A stretch of DNA of 57,359 nt. It comes from Bacteroidales bacterium (lineage in GTDB: Bacteria; Bacteroidota; Bacteroidia; Bacteroidales; UBA3824). The stretch's first letter is position 1, and every line of letters begins with the position of its first letter. The DNA is taken from contig JAFXZT010000119.1 in assembly GCA_017541145.1 (NCBI GenBank), positions 1 to 57,359 on the forward strand, given 5' to 3'. Both the position numbers and the translations under genes were made by a program. The notes below the pieces were generated by a model. That model saw only the letters and a program-made list of their open reading frames with translations, did not search any database and was not told where the DNA came from. Of the stretch, positions 37,147 through 45,439 are shown one piece after another.

Positions 37147-37723
37147 GTTTATAATCGAACAATATGAATACATTTGAGAAACAGAAATGAACATTTTTTT
37201 CGCGTTTTGGGTTATGTTTTTTTCTGGTAAAAATTGGTTTTTTATATTTTTTTATTGTGATATGATTCGTAAATTTATTTTGTCGTGATCGTATTTTTTT
37301 TTGCGATATTTTTGTGGCTTATATTGAGATCTTGGTGGCTTTCATATAAGTATTTATTTAAAGCAGAGATTGTTGGTGATGAGTTATCTTTTATTTTCAA
37401 GTTTATAATAAAATTAAAATTCATAAAAGGAAGATATCTGATACAAAAGTTGGTTTTGAGTTAGATAATAAAGGTCGTTTTTTGTTTTTGGTTGGCGGTA
37501 AAGTTAAAGGATATTCTTGTAAAGAAGATTTCCGACAATGTTTTGTATGAGGATGGCAAAATTGGTATAAAGAGTTTGCAATCTTTTTGAAAAATAATAA
37601 AATATTTAATAATTTGGAGAAATAATAAAATACTAAAAGCAAATGAAGAAAGTAAATCATTTGTCGCTGTGATTCGTGTTTTGAAAATGTTACAAAATAA
37701 TTTTTTCTTGTTTTGTGCAGTTT
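37147..37723. other. Spacer between secDF and the VWA gene
   Basis: About 575 bp without an intact gene. The probable pseudogene fills its centre. The outer parts are T-rich with no clear promoter, operator or terminator for the leftward VWA gene. Confidence 0.6.
37262..37625 (+). pseudogene. Frameshifted small membrane-protein gene (decayed)
   Basis: Reading the plus strand in several frames gives one coherent protein-like trace. ATG 37262 starts MIRKFILS. The next frame gives VVIVFFFAIFLWLILRSWWL, a membrane helix, then KAEIVGDELSFIFKFIIKLK. A shift then gives DTKVGFELDNKGRFLFLVGG, KVKGYSCKEDFRQCF, and another shift gives YEDGKIGIKSLQSF. At least three frame breaks are needed. No family was recognised. 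The alternative is plain intergenic DNA, but the balanced composition of the pieces favours decay. Confidence 0.45.
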
Positions 37724-38953
37724 TTATTTGTTTCTCCAAAATTGCATGATATCTTCTTTGTTGAAAGCTGCTGCCATCAAATTTGGAAATATATCCGGAG
37801 TACATGCAAAACATGGAATCCCGATGTCAGATAAAAATTTTGCATTATTGTGATTGTAATTTGGTGCGCCGTCATCGTTTAGCGACAGTAGTACAATTAT
37901 TTCTACGCCTGATTTTTTGATATCTGAAAATCTTTGTTTCATATTTTCAACATTTCCTCCTTCCTCAAGGTCAGTGATAATTACGATGTAAGTTTTATTC
38001 GGACTTTCTACAAGTTTTTGACAGTAGGAGAGTGCCTTGTTGATATCCGTGCCGCCTCCAAGTTGTAACCCGAACAATACTTCTACAGGGTCGCTGAGTT
38101 TTGATGTTAAGTCAACTATTTTTGTGTCAAATGCTATAAGTCGTGTCTTAATTGATGTAATAGTTGACAAAACAGAACCGTAAATTCCGGAGTAAACCAC
38201 CGAAGTAAACATCGATGCACTTTCGTCAATGCAAATTATTACTTCGTTGAGTTCGCGGCGTTTGTGTGCGTATCCGTATTTAATTTCCGGAATTATCGTT
38301 TTGTAATCCGGCTGATAATTTTTAAGGTTTTTAAGTATTGTTGTAGTCCAATCTATATCTTTAAAATTTGAATTTCTTTTTTTTACCGACTTGTTGATTG
38401 CACCGCTAATCGCTTTATACATCGGAACATATAATTTTTTGCTGAGTTCGTCTGCCACTTTTTTTACAATTGCGCGTGCTGCATCGCGGTTCTTTTCCGG
38501 TATTGATTCCGACATCATGAGCAGTGTCGCTGCCAAGTTCACATCCGGTACAATATTTTCCAACATCTCTGGTTCGCCCAAAAGTTGTAACAAATTCATT
38601 TTTTTAATTGCGTCTTTCTGAATGATTTGTACCATCGATTTTGGAAAATAATTCCGAATTTCACCGAGCCATTTTGCTACTCTTGGATGCGATTTCGATA
38701 GGTCGCCTTTTTGGTCGCGATTGTTGTAAATAGATTCCAATGCTTGGTCTATAATTTGTTCATCTTCAGTTAGTTCTGTTCCAAAATCTTGACCGTCGCC
38801 TTCTCCTGGACCTTCTCCGGGACCTTCGCCTTGTCCTTCACAGTTGTTTGTATCGTCGCCTATTCCTTTTCCGTTGCCCGAACCTACACCTTCTCTAAAT
38901 CCTTCGTTTTTACCCAAAATCATTCGCCAGCGTTTCAACTCGTTGTCTTTCAT
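37724..38953 (-). CDS. VWA domain protein of the MoxR-DUF5682 operon
   Basis: 409 residues. After a short N-terminus comes a Gly/Glu/Pro tract (GEGPGEGPGEGDG, residues ~42-54), a helical middle part, and a C-terminal von Willebrand A domain with an intact MIDAS: DESAS at 243-247, the Thr in GGGTD (~304) and the Asp in IITDLEEGG. VWA-MoxR pairs use ATP to load metal or remodel a target bound by the VWA domain. Its start overlaps the DUF5682 stop by 4 bp (ATGA), so it is translated with it. It is the last gene of the operon. Confidence 0.9.
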   Translation of the reverse strand: MKDNELKRWRMILGKNEGFREGVGSGNGKGIGDDTNNCEGQGEGPGEGPGEGDGQDFGTELTEDEQIIDQALESIYNNRDQKGDLSKSHPRVAKWLGEIRNYFPKSMVQIIQKDAIKKMNLLQLLGEPEMLENIVPDVNLAATLLMMSESIPEKNRDAARAIVKKVADELSKKLYVPMYKAISGAINKSVKKRNSNFKDIDWTTTILKNLKNYQPDYKTIIPEIKYGYAHKRRELNEVIICIDESASMFTSVVYSGIYGSVLSTITSIKTRLIAFDTKIVDLTSKLSDPVEVLFGLQLGGGTDINKALSYCQKLVESPNKTYIVIITDLEEGGNVENMKQRFSDIKKSGVEIIVLLSLNDDGAPNYNHNNAKFLSDIGIPCFACTPDIFPNLMAAAFNKEDIMQFWRNK

Positions 38954-41142
38954 AGTCCTAAGAATTTTTTTATTAACGGTATTACTTTTTGTGCATCTTC
39001 GTAATTGATATTTTCGTCTGTTTTTGGTTCTGACATCTTGGTTGTTTCAAATGTTCGAGCCTTCTGAGCGAGTTTCTCTTTTTCAGAACTTGAATATGAT
39101 GAAAATGTTCGTCGCATTATCGGTAAAAACTCTATAAACTTTTCATAATCAAGACTTTGAATCCAAGTGTTGAGCATCGTCCAAAGATTGTCGTCCAAAA
39201 GTAAAATTGTACCGGATTTCCTGAAAAATCCTTCAAACCAGTATGCTATTTCGTTTGGTTTGTTGGCTGTCGAAGTATAAAACGACATCGAAGTCAGCAT
39301 TTCTGTTGTTGTGATTTTGGTTTTGTCGTAAAGCATTCGCGAGGCAAATCCTGAAATCATCGGATTAACATTTTTGCTGGTTCTTAATTGTGTTAAGTAT
39401 CTGTTCATCAGAGAAATATAGTAATTATCGTTGAGCGATCCAATCGACATATCCATCTGAGTGATTTTCTCGATAATTTCAGTAGCTTGTTCTTCATCTA
39501 TTTTTTCGCAAGGTTCTGTTCCTCCGGTCGTGATTCTTACGATAAATGAATACAAAATTTGCGAAATTTCAGTATAATTTTTGTTCCTAACATTTCCGTA
39601 AAGTACTATATTTGAGAGCTTGGGCACGGCATCCATCATTTCAGTAATATCTGTAGAAACTATCGAAACCGAGTCGAGTTTTTGCGTAAGATATTCTGCC
39701 ATTTTAGGCAAATCTGCCGGAACTACATCGTCGAGCAAATTTGTTATTTCGCTGATTTTGTTTGCTTTATCGGCTGTCGTTTTGGCAAGTGTGTATGCAG
39801 CTTCTTCCACTGTGTTGCCAAATATCGCCATTTCAATGATTTGCAGATTGAATTCGGGTTTGTAAGCCAAATTCCAACTTTCTTTGAATGTGCCTTTGCC
39901 CTCAGTTTTCAGTTGTTTCGCCCAATTCAATTTCATGAGTTTGAGCCTGTAAAAAAATGTACTTCTCTCAAGATCAAGCGGTTTTCGTAAATCCAAAGTC
40001 AGTTCTTTGCTTTCTTTTGTAAAACTTACTTTTAATCTTTTTTGTGTTTTCTCAAAATCTGCCAATAACGGAACTTTGGGTACTTCTTTTGGAACTTGTC
40101 CCAATTGATTGTCAATCAGAAGTTTGTTTCGTAAAAGTCTCAAGATGTAATCATCTCCTTGCGAAAATACTGAAACCATTGCGTCATTGAATTCCTTTGG
40201 CGAAGGAACTTTTAGGTTACGAATTTTTGTAAGTGCATTTGACATCTTTACGGCATCAATTACGTGAGCAACTGAGATATCCAAATGTTTTTCTCTCAGT
40301 ATTTTAGCAGCTTTTGTAATCCAGAAAGTTCCGTCGTCGTTAGGATGCTCGTAAATATGTTTGTACCAACCCGGATATTCAATTCCGGCTCCATAACCGG
40401 ATTTTTGCATTAGGCGTGAATGTGTCCACGGAATCCATGTAACTTCTATTTTTACTTTTTTTAGACCTTTAAGTAGTTCTGTATCAGCTTTTTGAGGGAT
40501 GTTTGCTTTGATTCCGGGTACATGCCACGCACCGCAAACTACAGCTATATTTTGATAACCGTCTTTTTCTGCGTTTCGGACACAACGGCGCATCCAGGCT
40601 TCGCGAATTTTATCAAGTTTTGATGTATTTTGTGATAAGTTTGAGCGTAATTCTGTTACAGCCATTTCTACGGCGGGAAAAATAAAATCAGGATTGGCGG
40701 CACGCTCCACGTGTGTGTCCCACCATGATTCGCCGTTTGGAAGTTTTTCGATGTTGGCAAGCAAGTCAAATGGATCTGCAACTCGCACAAAATCAATGTT
40801 TTGCTCGTAGTCTTTAATTTCTTCTTTGTTTGCCATCATGTATGAAAGTGGCAAGTCGAAAAATTTGCAGTCAACATCGTTTTTTATTGCGTAACACAAA
40901 GTTTGCCATTCGGGCGAAAACTCCGCAAACGGGAAAAATGATGCGTTGTCTACTTTGTCGGACTGAAATGCCAATATTGCTACCGGCGGATTCATTTCCG
41001 GATGCAAAACCATTTTGACAAGTTCTGAGGCTTCCTCCGGACCTTCAAGCAGTATTAAATCTGGTTTTAAATTTTCCAATGCTTTTTTAACATTTCTGCA
41101 TGAGCCTGGACCGTGATGCCGTATGCCAAAATAGTTTATCAT
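38950..41142 (-). CDS. DUF5682 family protein (EreA/ChaN-like fold)
   Basis: 730 residues. The N-terminus carries GIRHHGPGS (6-14), LILLEGPEE (Glu33) and later VVCGAWHVPG, the spaced Gly/His/Glu pattern of the EreA/ChaN/TIKI superfamily that includes erythromycin esterase and haem-binding ChaN. The remaining ~500 residues are helical and unassigned. DUF5682 genes are known to sit beside MoxR and VWA genes, as here. The reaction is unknown; hydrolase or binding activity is inferred. It is 10 bp after the zinc-ribbon gene and overlaps the VWA start by 4 bp. Confidence 0.82.
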   Translation of the reverse strand: MINYFGIRHHGPGSCRNVKKALENLKPDLILLEGPEEASELVKMVLHPEMNPPVAILAFQSDKVDNASFFPFAEFSPEWQTLCYAIKNDVDCKFFDLPLSYMMANKEEIKDYEQNIDFVRVADPFDLLANIEKLPNGESWWDTHVERAANPDFIFPAVEMAVTELRSNLSQNTSKLDKIREAWMRRCVRNAEKDGYQNIAVVCGAWHVPGIKANIPQKADTELLKGLKKVKIEVTWIPWTHSRLMQKSGYGAGIEYPGWYKHIYEHPNDDGTFWITKAAKILREKHLDISVAHVIDAVKMSNALTKIRNLKVPSPKEFNDAMVSVFSQGDDYILRLLRNKLLIDNQLGQVPKEVPKVPLLADFEKTQKRLKVSFTKESKELTLDLRKPLDLERSTFFYRLKLMKLNWAKQLKTEGKGTFKESWNLAYKPEFNLQIIEMAIFGNTVEEAAYTLAKTTADKANKISEITNLLDDVVPADLPKMAEYLTQKLDSVSIVSTDITEMMDAVPKLSNIVLYGNVRNKNYTEISQILYSFIVRITTGGTEPCEKIDEEQATEIIEKITQMDMSIGSLNDNYYISLMNRYLTQLRTSKNVNPMISGFASRMLYDKTKITTTEMLTSMSFYTSTANKPNEIAYWFEGFFRKSGTILLLDDNLWTMLNTWIQSLDYEKFIEFLPIMRRTFSSYSSSEKEKLAQKARTFETTKMSEPKTDENINYEDAQKVIPLIKKFLGL

Positions 41143-41152
41143 CAGTTGATTT

Positions 41153-41716
41153 TTAGTCTATGGGTTCGATTTTTTCTGTCAAATCTTCCAATTCCGGAAT
41201 ACCTTCTTCTTCGGTTTCGTCGTCATCTTCATCTAAATTTTGCATGCCGCCGTTAAAAATCTGACTCATTTTACCTCTCAAGCCGTCAGTTTGTTTGTTC
41301 AATTCGTCGGCGATATCGTTTGGCGACACTGTCGGAATTACAAAACCGAGTATTCCGAATGATAAAATTGTTTTGTGCTCTTCTACAGAGGCAAGTCCTA
41401 CAGAAAAAAGTCCGTATGATTTTACTTCCATTCCTGCATTTATGAACGCTTTTCCAATAAGATTTGTCAAAAAATTGTTGCCAAGAGCAGTCTTGCTCAT
41501 ACCTTCATTGAATACTTCTTCGATTTTTGCCTTGTGAGATTCTGCGCTCGGATTTGTAATCAAAAGTAGTAAAACAAATGCTGCTACCGAAGCAATTATG
41601 ATTTGTAACTTGGTTAATTTAAATTTCTTTTTGCCGGTTGGGCATCCGCAGTGAGGGCAATTGATTGCTTCGTCTGAAATCATTTCGCCACATTCTTTGC
41701 AAGGTATTAATGCCAT
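41153..41716 (-). CDS. Zinc-ribbon membrane protein
   Basis: 187 residues from ATG 41716 (MALIPCKECG); a longer frame upstream overlaps moxR and is rejected. A zinc ribbon with Cys6, Cys9, Cys20 and Cys23 is followed by a basic stretch and one membrane helix (LQIIIASVAAFVLLLLIT). A ~125-residue outer domain follows, with FSVGLASVEEHKTILSFGIL, and an acidic tail (DEDDDETEEE). The zinc ribbon faces the cytosol and the rest lies outside. The gene sits inside the MoxR-DUF5682-VWA operon and could anchor the complex to the membrane. That is inferred. Confidence 0.72.
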   Translation of the reverse strand: MALIPCKECGEMISDEAINCPHCGCPTGKKKFKLTKLQIIIASVAAFVLLLLITNPSAESHKAKIEEVFNEGMSKTALGNNFLTNLIGKAFINAGMEVKSYGLFSVGLASVEEHKTILSFGILGFVIPTVSPNDIADELNKQTDGLRGKMSQIFNGGMQNLDEDDDETEEEGIPELEDLTEKIEPID

Positions 41717-41739
41717 TTTTTTTATGTTTATTGTGTTAA

Positions 41740-42825
41740 TTATTCTAAATCTTTTGTTCCAATTTCGTAAATGTCTTTCCATCCGGAACGTCTTTTTACT
41801 ACAGTTTCCAAATATTCTTGCCAAACTATAGTGTCTTGAACCGGTTCTTTTATTACCGCGCCGATAATTCCCGAAACAAGACTTTGCGCTGAAAGTGAAC
41901 CGTTGTCGAAGTATTTTGCAAGTGCTAATCCGTTGTTAACCACCGAAATAGCTTCTGCTGTTGAAAGTGTACCGCTCGGCTGTTTCAGTTTGGTTTTGTT
42001 ATCTTGAGTTGCTCCGGAGCGAAGTTCTCTGAATATTGTAACTACACGTTTTATCTGTTCGGCTTCCGGTTCGCCGATTTGTATATCCATTCGTTTGGAA
42101 AATCCTGAAACTCTTTGTTTTACAATTTTTACTTCGGAATCAATATCTTCGGGTAACGGTAAAATTACGGTGTTGAATCTTCTTTTTAATGCCGATGACA
42201 TCTCGTTTACGCCTTTGTCGCGATTGTTGGCGGTGGCGATGATATTAAATCCGGTTTCGGCTTGAATTTCTGTGTTTAATTCCGGTATTGCCAAAGTTTT
42301 TTCTGACAAGATTGTAATCAAACTGTCTTGAACATCAGCACCTATACGCGTAAGTTCCTCAATTCTTGCGATTTTACCGTTTTTCATCGCAGTCATTATG
42401 GGAGTTGCAACCAATGCACTTTCTGTCGGACCTTCCGACAAAAGTTTTGCATAGTTCCAACCGTATTTTATTTGTTCTTCGCCTGTGCCGGCTGTGCCTT
42501 GAATTATCATTGTAGAATCGCCGGAAATTGCAGCCGCAAGATGTTCTGATACCCAGCTTTTTGCAGTACCCGGCAGGCCATAAAGTAACAATGCACGGTC
42601 GGTTAGGAGAGTGGCTACGGCTATTTCCATCAAGCGTTGGTCGCCGATGTATTTACTGCTGACTTCAAACCCGTTTTTGAGTTTGCCGCCCATCAGATAT
42701 TTTACTACCATTTGCGGACTCAGATTCCAATTTTTAGGTTTGGAATCCGAATCCGCTTTTTTCAACTCTTCTAACTCTTCCGCGTATTGCTGTTCTGCGT
42801 AATATCGCAAAAGTTCTTTTGCCAT
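41740..42825 (-). CDS. MoxR-type AAA+ ATPase
   Basis: 361 residues. Walker A is GLPGTAKS (83-90). Walker B is the degenerate GKIARIEELTR typical of the group, and sensor 1 (IIATANNRDKGVNEM) with the Arg finger region (SSALKRRFNTV) follows. MoxR ATPases work with VWA proteins to insert metals or remodel partners. Its start shares one base with the 5'-nucleotidase stop (TAATG), so all five genes from the nucleotidase to the VWA gene are one transcription unit. Confidence 0.92.
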   Translation of the reverse strand: MAKELLRYYAEQQYAEELEELKKADSDSKPKNWNLSPQMVVKYLMGGKLKNGFEVSSKYIGDQRLMEIAVATLLTDRALLLYGLPGTAKSWVSEHLAAAISGDSTMIIQGTAGTGEEQIKYGWNYAKLLSEGPTESALVATPIMTAMKNGKIARIEELTRIGADVQDSLITILSEKTLAIPELNTEIQAETGFNIIATANNRDKGVNEMSSALKRRFNTVILPLPEDIDSEVKIVKQRVSGFSKRMDIQIGEPEAEQIKRVVTIFRELRSGATQDNKTKLKQPSGTLSTAEAISVVNNGLALAKYFDNGSLSAQSLVSGIIGAVIKEPVQDTIVWQEYLETVVKRRSGWKDIYEIGTKDLE

Positions 42826-44264
42826 TATTCTTCTATTACTGTACTTCTTTTTACGCCTTTGTAATTGAGCGGACTTTTGTCTTTCAAATATTCAATCAGA
42901 CAGTCAACACTCTTACTTTCAAGAATATGACCTTCACGATTTTTCAAGAATGTGATTGAAACCACATAATTGTTGCACGCTACAGAATAAAGTTTTTTGT
43001 CTTTGATTGGTTTACCTTTTTCGTTGAGAACTTCCAATGATGTTACTTTTTCAGGATTATTTTTGTCAACTTTCATTGTGTAGCTTACACCCGAAGTATA
43101 ACACATAATCATTTCATCATTTTCGCGGCAATCTTGTATCAATTGTTTTACATCTGAACCTCTCAACTTGAAGATTACCATTTTGTTACCGAAAGGATCA
43201 AGCATAAGAGCATCTTTCATTGTAAAATCGCCTGCTGCATGAGTTTCGTATCTTACGCCGCCGCCGTTTTGAATTGCAATTTGTACTTTTGTGCCGTATC
43301 TCTGACCGTCCGATACAAATGCGCCCATCGCATATTCGTTTTCAATCGGTGTAGCAAGTGTTCCTACAACTTGTTTCAAATAAGGGTTTTGCGAGAATTT
43401 TTCTACTAAATCTTCAATTGCCTGATTGTGTTGAGTAGTCTCCAAAACGCTGATAATTTTTGAAGATTTGCTTATAACTTTGCCGTCTTCGAGTACAAAA
43501 TCCACCAAAGTACAATATTTCATTTTGTTTTGACTTTGGGTGATTATTACGCCGTTTACAAAAGTATTAGCCGGAACCAATCTGTGAGTGTGTCCGCCCA
43601 TAATTGCGTCGTAAGTTCCGATATTTTGAGCCGAAATTTTGTCCTCGTCGATACCGTTGTGAGAAAGCAAAATTTCAATATCGCATTGTTTTCTTACGAT
43701 GTCGGCATATTTTTCAGCAGCTTTCTGAGGATTGGTAAATGTTAATCCTTTTACATTGTCAGCCAAGCAGTCAGGAATACCGCGTTGATTTACTTGAATA
43801 ATACCGACGATACCGATTTTTACGCCGTCTACTTCGTAAATTTTGTACGGTTTTACATTGAGATTCATAGAGTCGGGAATTTCAATATTGCTGCAAAGAT
43901 AATCGAAATTACTTCTGTTTACCTGAGTTCTGAATCCTGCAATTTTGGCATCCCATTCATGATTACCGATAGCCGAAGCTCTTACACCGAAAGCATTCAT
44001 CACTTCAGTCATCGGGCGAGAAGGTTCTTCGTAAGTATCGTTTACCGGATTTCCGGTTCTGTTGTCACCGGCACTTACGATAAATAAATTAGGATTGATA
44101 GCACGTAAACTGTCTATTACACCGCCCAAAGCAGCGGCTCTGTCTAAATATGCGTGCATATCATTCAATGCTAATACTTGAATTGTTTTTTTCTGGGCTG
44201 ATACTGAGAATGTTAGTAAAAGTAAAGCCAGTATCAAAAGTGATTTAGTCTTTAAATTGTACAT
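42825..44264 (-). CDS. 5'-nucleotidase / UDP-sugar hydrolase family metallophosphatase
   Basis: 479 residues with signal peptide (MYNLKTKSLLILALLLLTFSVSAQ). The N-terminal calcineurin-like domain has the metal motifs LALNDMHAYLD, VSAGDNRTGNP, GNHEWD, LLSHNG and GGHTHRL. A C-terminal 5'-nucleotidase domain follows, with IAIQNGGGVR. It removes phosphate from nucleotides in the periplasm. It heads the MoxR operon and shares a base with moxR, an unusual pairing. A -7 element (TAAGTTTG, minus, 44282-44289) lies 17 bp upstream. Confidence 0.9.
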   Translation of the reverse strand: MYNLKTKSLLILALLLLTFSVSAQKKTIQVLALNDMHAYLDRAAALGGVIDSLRAINPNLFIVSAGDNRTGNPVNDTYEEPSRPMTEVMNAFGVRASAIGNHEWDAKIAGFRTQVNRSNFDYLCSNIEIPDSMNLNVKPYKIYEVDGVKIGIVGIIQVNQRGIPDCLADNVKGLTFTNPQKAAEKYADIVRKQCDIEILLSHNGIDEDKISAQNIGTYDAIMGGHTHRLVPANTFVNGVIITQSQNKMKYCTLVDFVLEDGKVISKSSKIISVLETTQHNQAIEDLVEKFSQNPYLKQVVGTLATPIENEYAMGAFVSDGQRYGTKVQIAIQNGGGVRYETHAAGDFTMKDALMLDPFGNKMVIFKLRGSDVKQLIQDCRENDEMIMCYTSGVSYTMKVDKNNPEKVTSLEVLNEKGKPIKDKKLYSVACNNYVVSITFLKNREGHILESKSVDCLIEYLKDKSPLNYKGVKRSTVIEE

Positions 44265-44281
44265 GGTTAATTATTTTACTG

Positions 44282-44289
44282 CAAACTTA
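44282..44289 (-). promoter_or_regulatory. -7 element upstream of the 5'-nucleotidase/MoxR operon
   Basis: TAAGTTTG on the minus strand fits TAnnTTTG. A good -33 TTTG at the expected spacing is missing. It would give a leader of only about 10 bases. Confidence 0.45.
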
Positions 44290-44493
44290 CAAAAATATTT
44301 TTTTCTATACTATAGTGTATCATTAATATAGGTTAATTTTTTTTGTTAACAAATTACAACAGAGCATTTAACTGCTTGTAGTATTGTAGTTGAAAGAAAT
44401 GAAGAAAAATGAATTATTTTGTTGACTTTTGTTTATTGATTTAATGTTGAATCCCAAAAAAGAAAAATATTTTGAAAAATTTTTCTTTTTATA

Positions 44494-44524
44494 GTTGACA
44501 ATTTAAAAAAAGTATTTACATTTG
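44494..44524 (+). promoter_or_regulatory. Promoter of the MerR-like/recG operon
   Basis: GTTG (44494-44497), 19 bp spacer, TACATTTG (44517-44524); the -33 element has one mismatch. It sits just after an AT-rich hairpin. Confidence 0.65.
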
Positions 44525-44572
44525 CATTACTCATAAACTCAATAAATCGAACGATAAGTTACAAGGAAAAAT

Positions 44573-45439
44573 ATGTTGGAATATTCAATCGCGGATATTT
44601 CCCAAATTACTGGAATTAAGCCATATACGCTCCGTATTTGGGAAAAACGCTACGGTATAATCACGCCCAACAGATCGGATGCAAAGTTCCGTAAATATGA
44701 TGAAGATGATTTGCAAAAAATCCTCTCGATATCGTCATTGGTAAAGCGTGGTTATAAAATTTCTGAAGTTCAGAACCTGTCTCAAGAACAGATTTCTGAA
44801 AAATTAGGTACAGTATTTGCACCTGAATTTTCACAAGGAAAAATTAATCAGTTAATGAAACAGGCACAGACTTTTGATCAACAAACTTTTGACAAGACTC
44901 TTAAACATCAGATTATAGAGTCTGGTTTGGAATCTGCTATCCAAAAGGTGATAATTCCTTTCATGCAGGACGCCGAAAAAAATTGGATTACAGATCCTAA
45001 GTTCCTGTGTTCAAAACAGTTTGCTTACGATCTTATACGTCGCAGACTTATTGTGGCGGGCGACCTCGAGACCAGAGAATCTGGTAAGAGGATTATGATT
45101 TTTTCACCGTTGAGAGATGATGGTGAATTGGAATTACTTATTACAGATTATATCATAAAAAAATACGGTCAAATTCCTATCTATTGTGGTGAAAATGTGA
45201 GCGTTGTACAAGCTAAAAAAACATTTGAAACCGCTCAGTGCGCCAAAGTGCTTATGGTAGGTCGTATTTATGATACCGACGAGGATTTCTCTAATTTCGT
45301 TGAGCAATTCAACAAGAAATTTGATAAGGCGGACAAAGCTATTTTCCACAAGAAATCTGTTGATTTTGTTGACCAATTTCAAGATATCAATTTCATTTGT
45401 GACATTGATGATTTGAAACAATACCTTAATGAACCTTGA
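44573..45439 (+). CDS. MerR-type regulator with B12-binding-like C-terminus lacking the cobalamin His
   Basis: 288 residues. The N-terminal MerR HTH is ADISQITGIKPYTLRIWEKRYG, with the second wing R in SDAKFRKYDEDDLQ. The C-terminal ~160 residues resemble the helical and Rossmann parts of a cobalamin-binding domain (MIFSPLRDDGELELLITDYI), but the DxHxxG motif that holds the cobalt is absent (RDDGELELL). Cobalamin binding is therefore unlikely in the usual way. It overlaps recG by 11 bp, so they are translated together. It is placed to control its own promoter, as MerR proteins often do. Confidence 0.85.
   Translation: MLEYSIADISQITGIKPYTLRIWEKRYGIITPNRSDAKFRKYDEDDLQKILSISSLVKRGYKISEVQNLSQEQISEKLGTVFAPEFSQGKINQLMKQAQTFDQQTFDKTLKHQIIESGLESAIQKVIIPFMQDAEKNWITDPKFLCSKQFAYDLIRRRLIVAGDLETRESGKRIMIFSPLRDDGELELLITDYIIKKYGQIPIYCGENVSVVQAKKTFETAQCAKVLMVGRIYDTDEDFSNFVEQFNKKFDKADKAIFHKKSVDFVDQFQDINFICDIDDLKQYLNEP

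Larger units (their letters stand above)
44265..44572. other. Divergent 5'-nucleotidase/MerR-like intergenic region
   Basis: 308 bp with a -7 element for each side and an AT-only hairpin (44457-44468 with 44479-44490, 12 bp). The segment 44320-44450 has no recognised signal. Confidence 0.7.

Noticed and set aside
37421..37660. 79-codon minus-strand frame as a gene
   Set aside because: It is the reverse reading of the plus-strand remnant, with low-complexity leucine/lysine/proline content and no start signal.
41717..41824. Longer N-terminus for the zinc-ribbon protein
   Set aside because: It overlaps moxR, while ATG 41716 starts right before the zinc ribbon.
37724..42825. MoxR-VWA set as a described NTP-dependent ternary conflict system
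   Set aside because: No VMAP-type protease, effector or other hallmark gene is present; the DUF5682 neighbourhood is a distinct group.
44457..44490. Hairpin upstream of the MerR-like promoter as a terminator
   Set aside because: The stem is almost purely A/T (one G-C pair) and no gene ends nearby; it is probably chance in AT-rich DNA.
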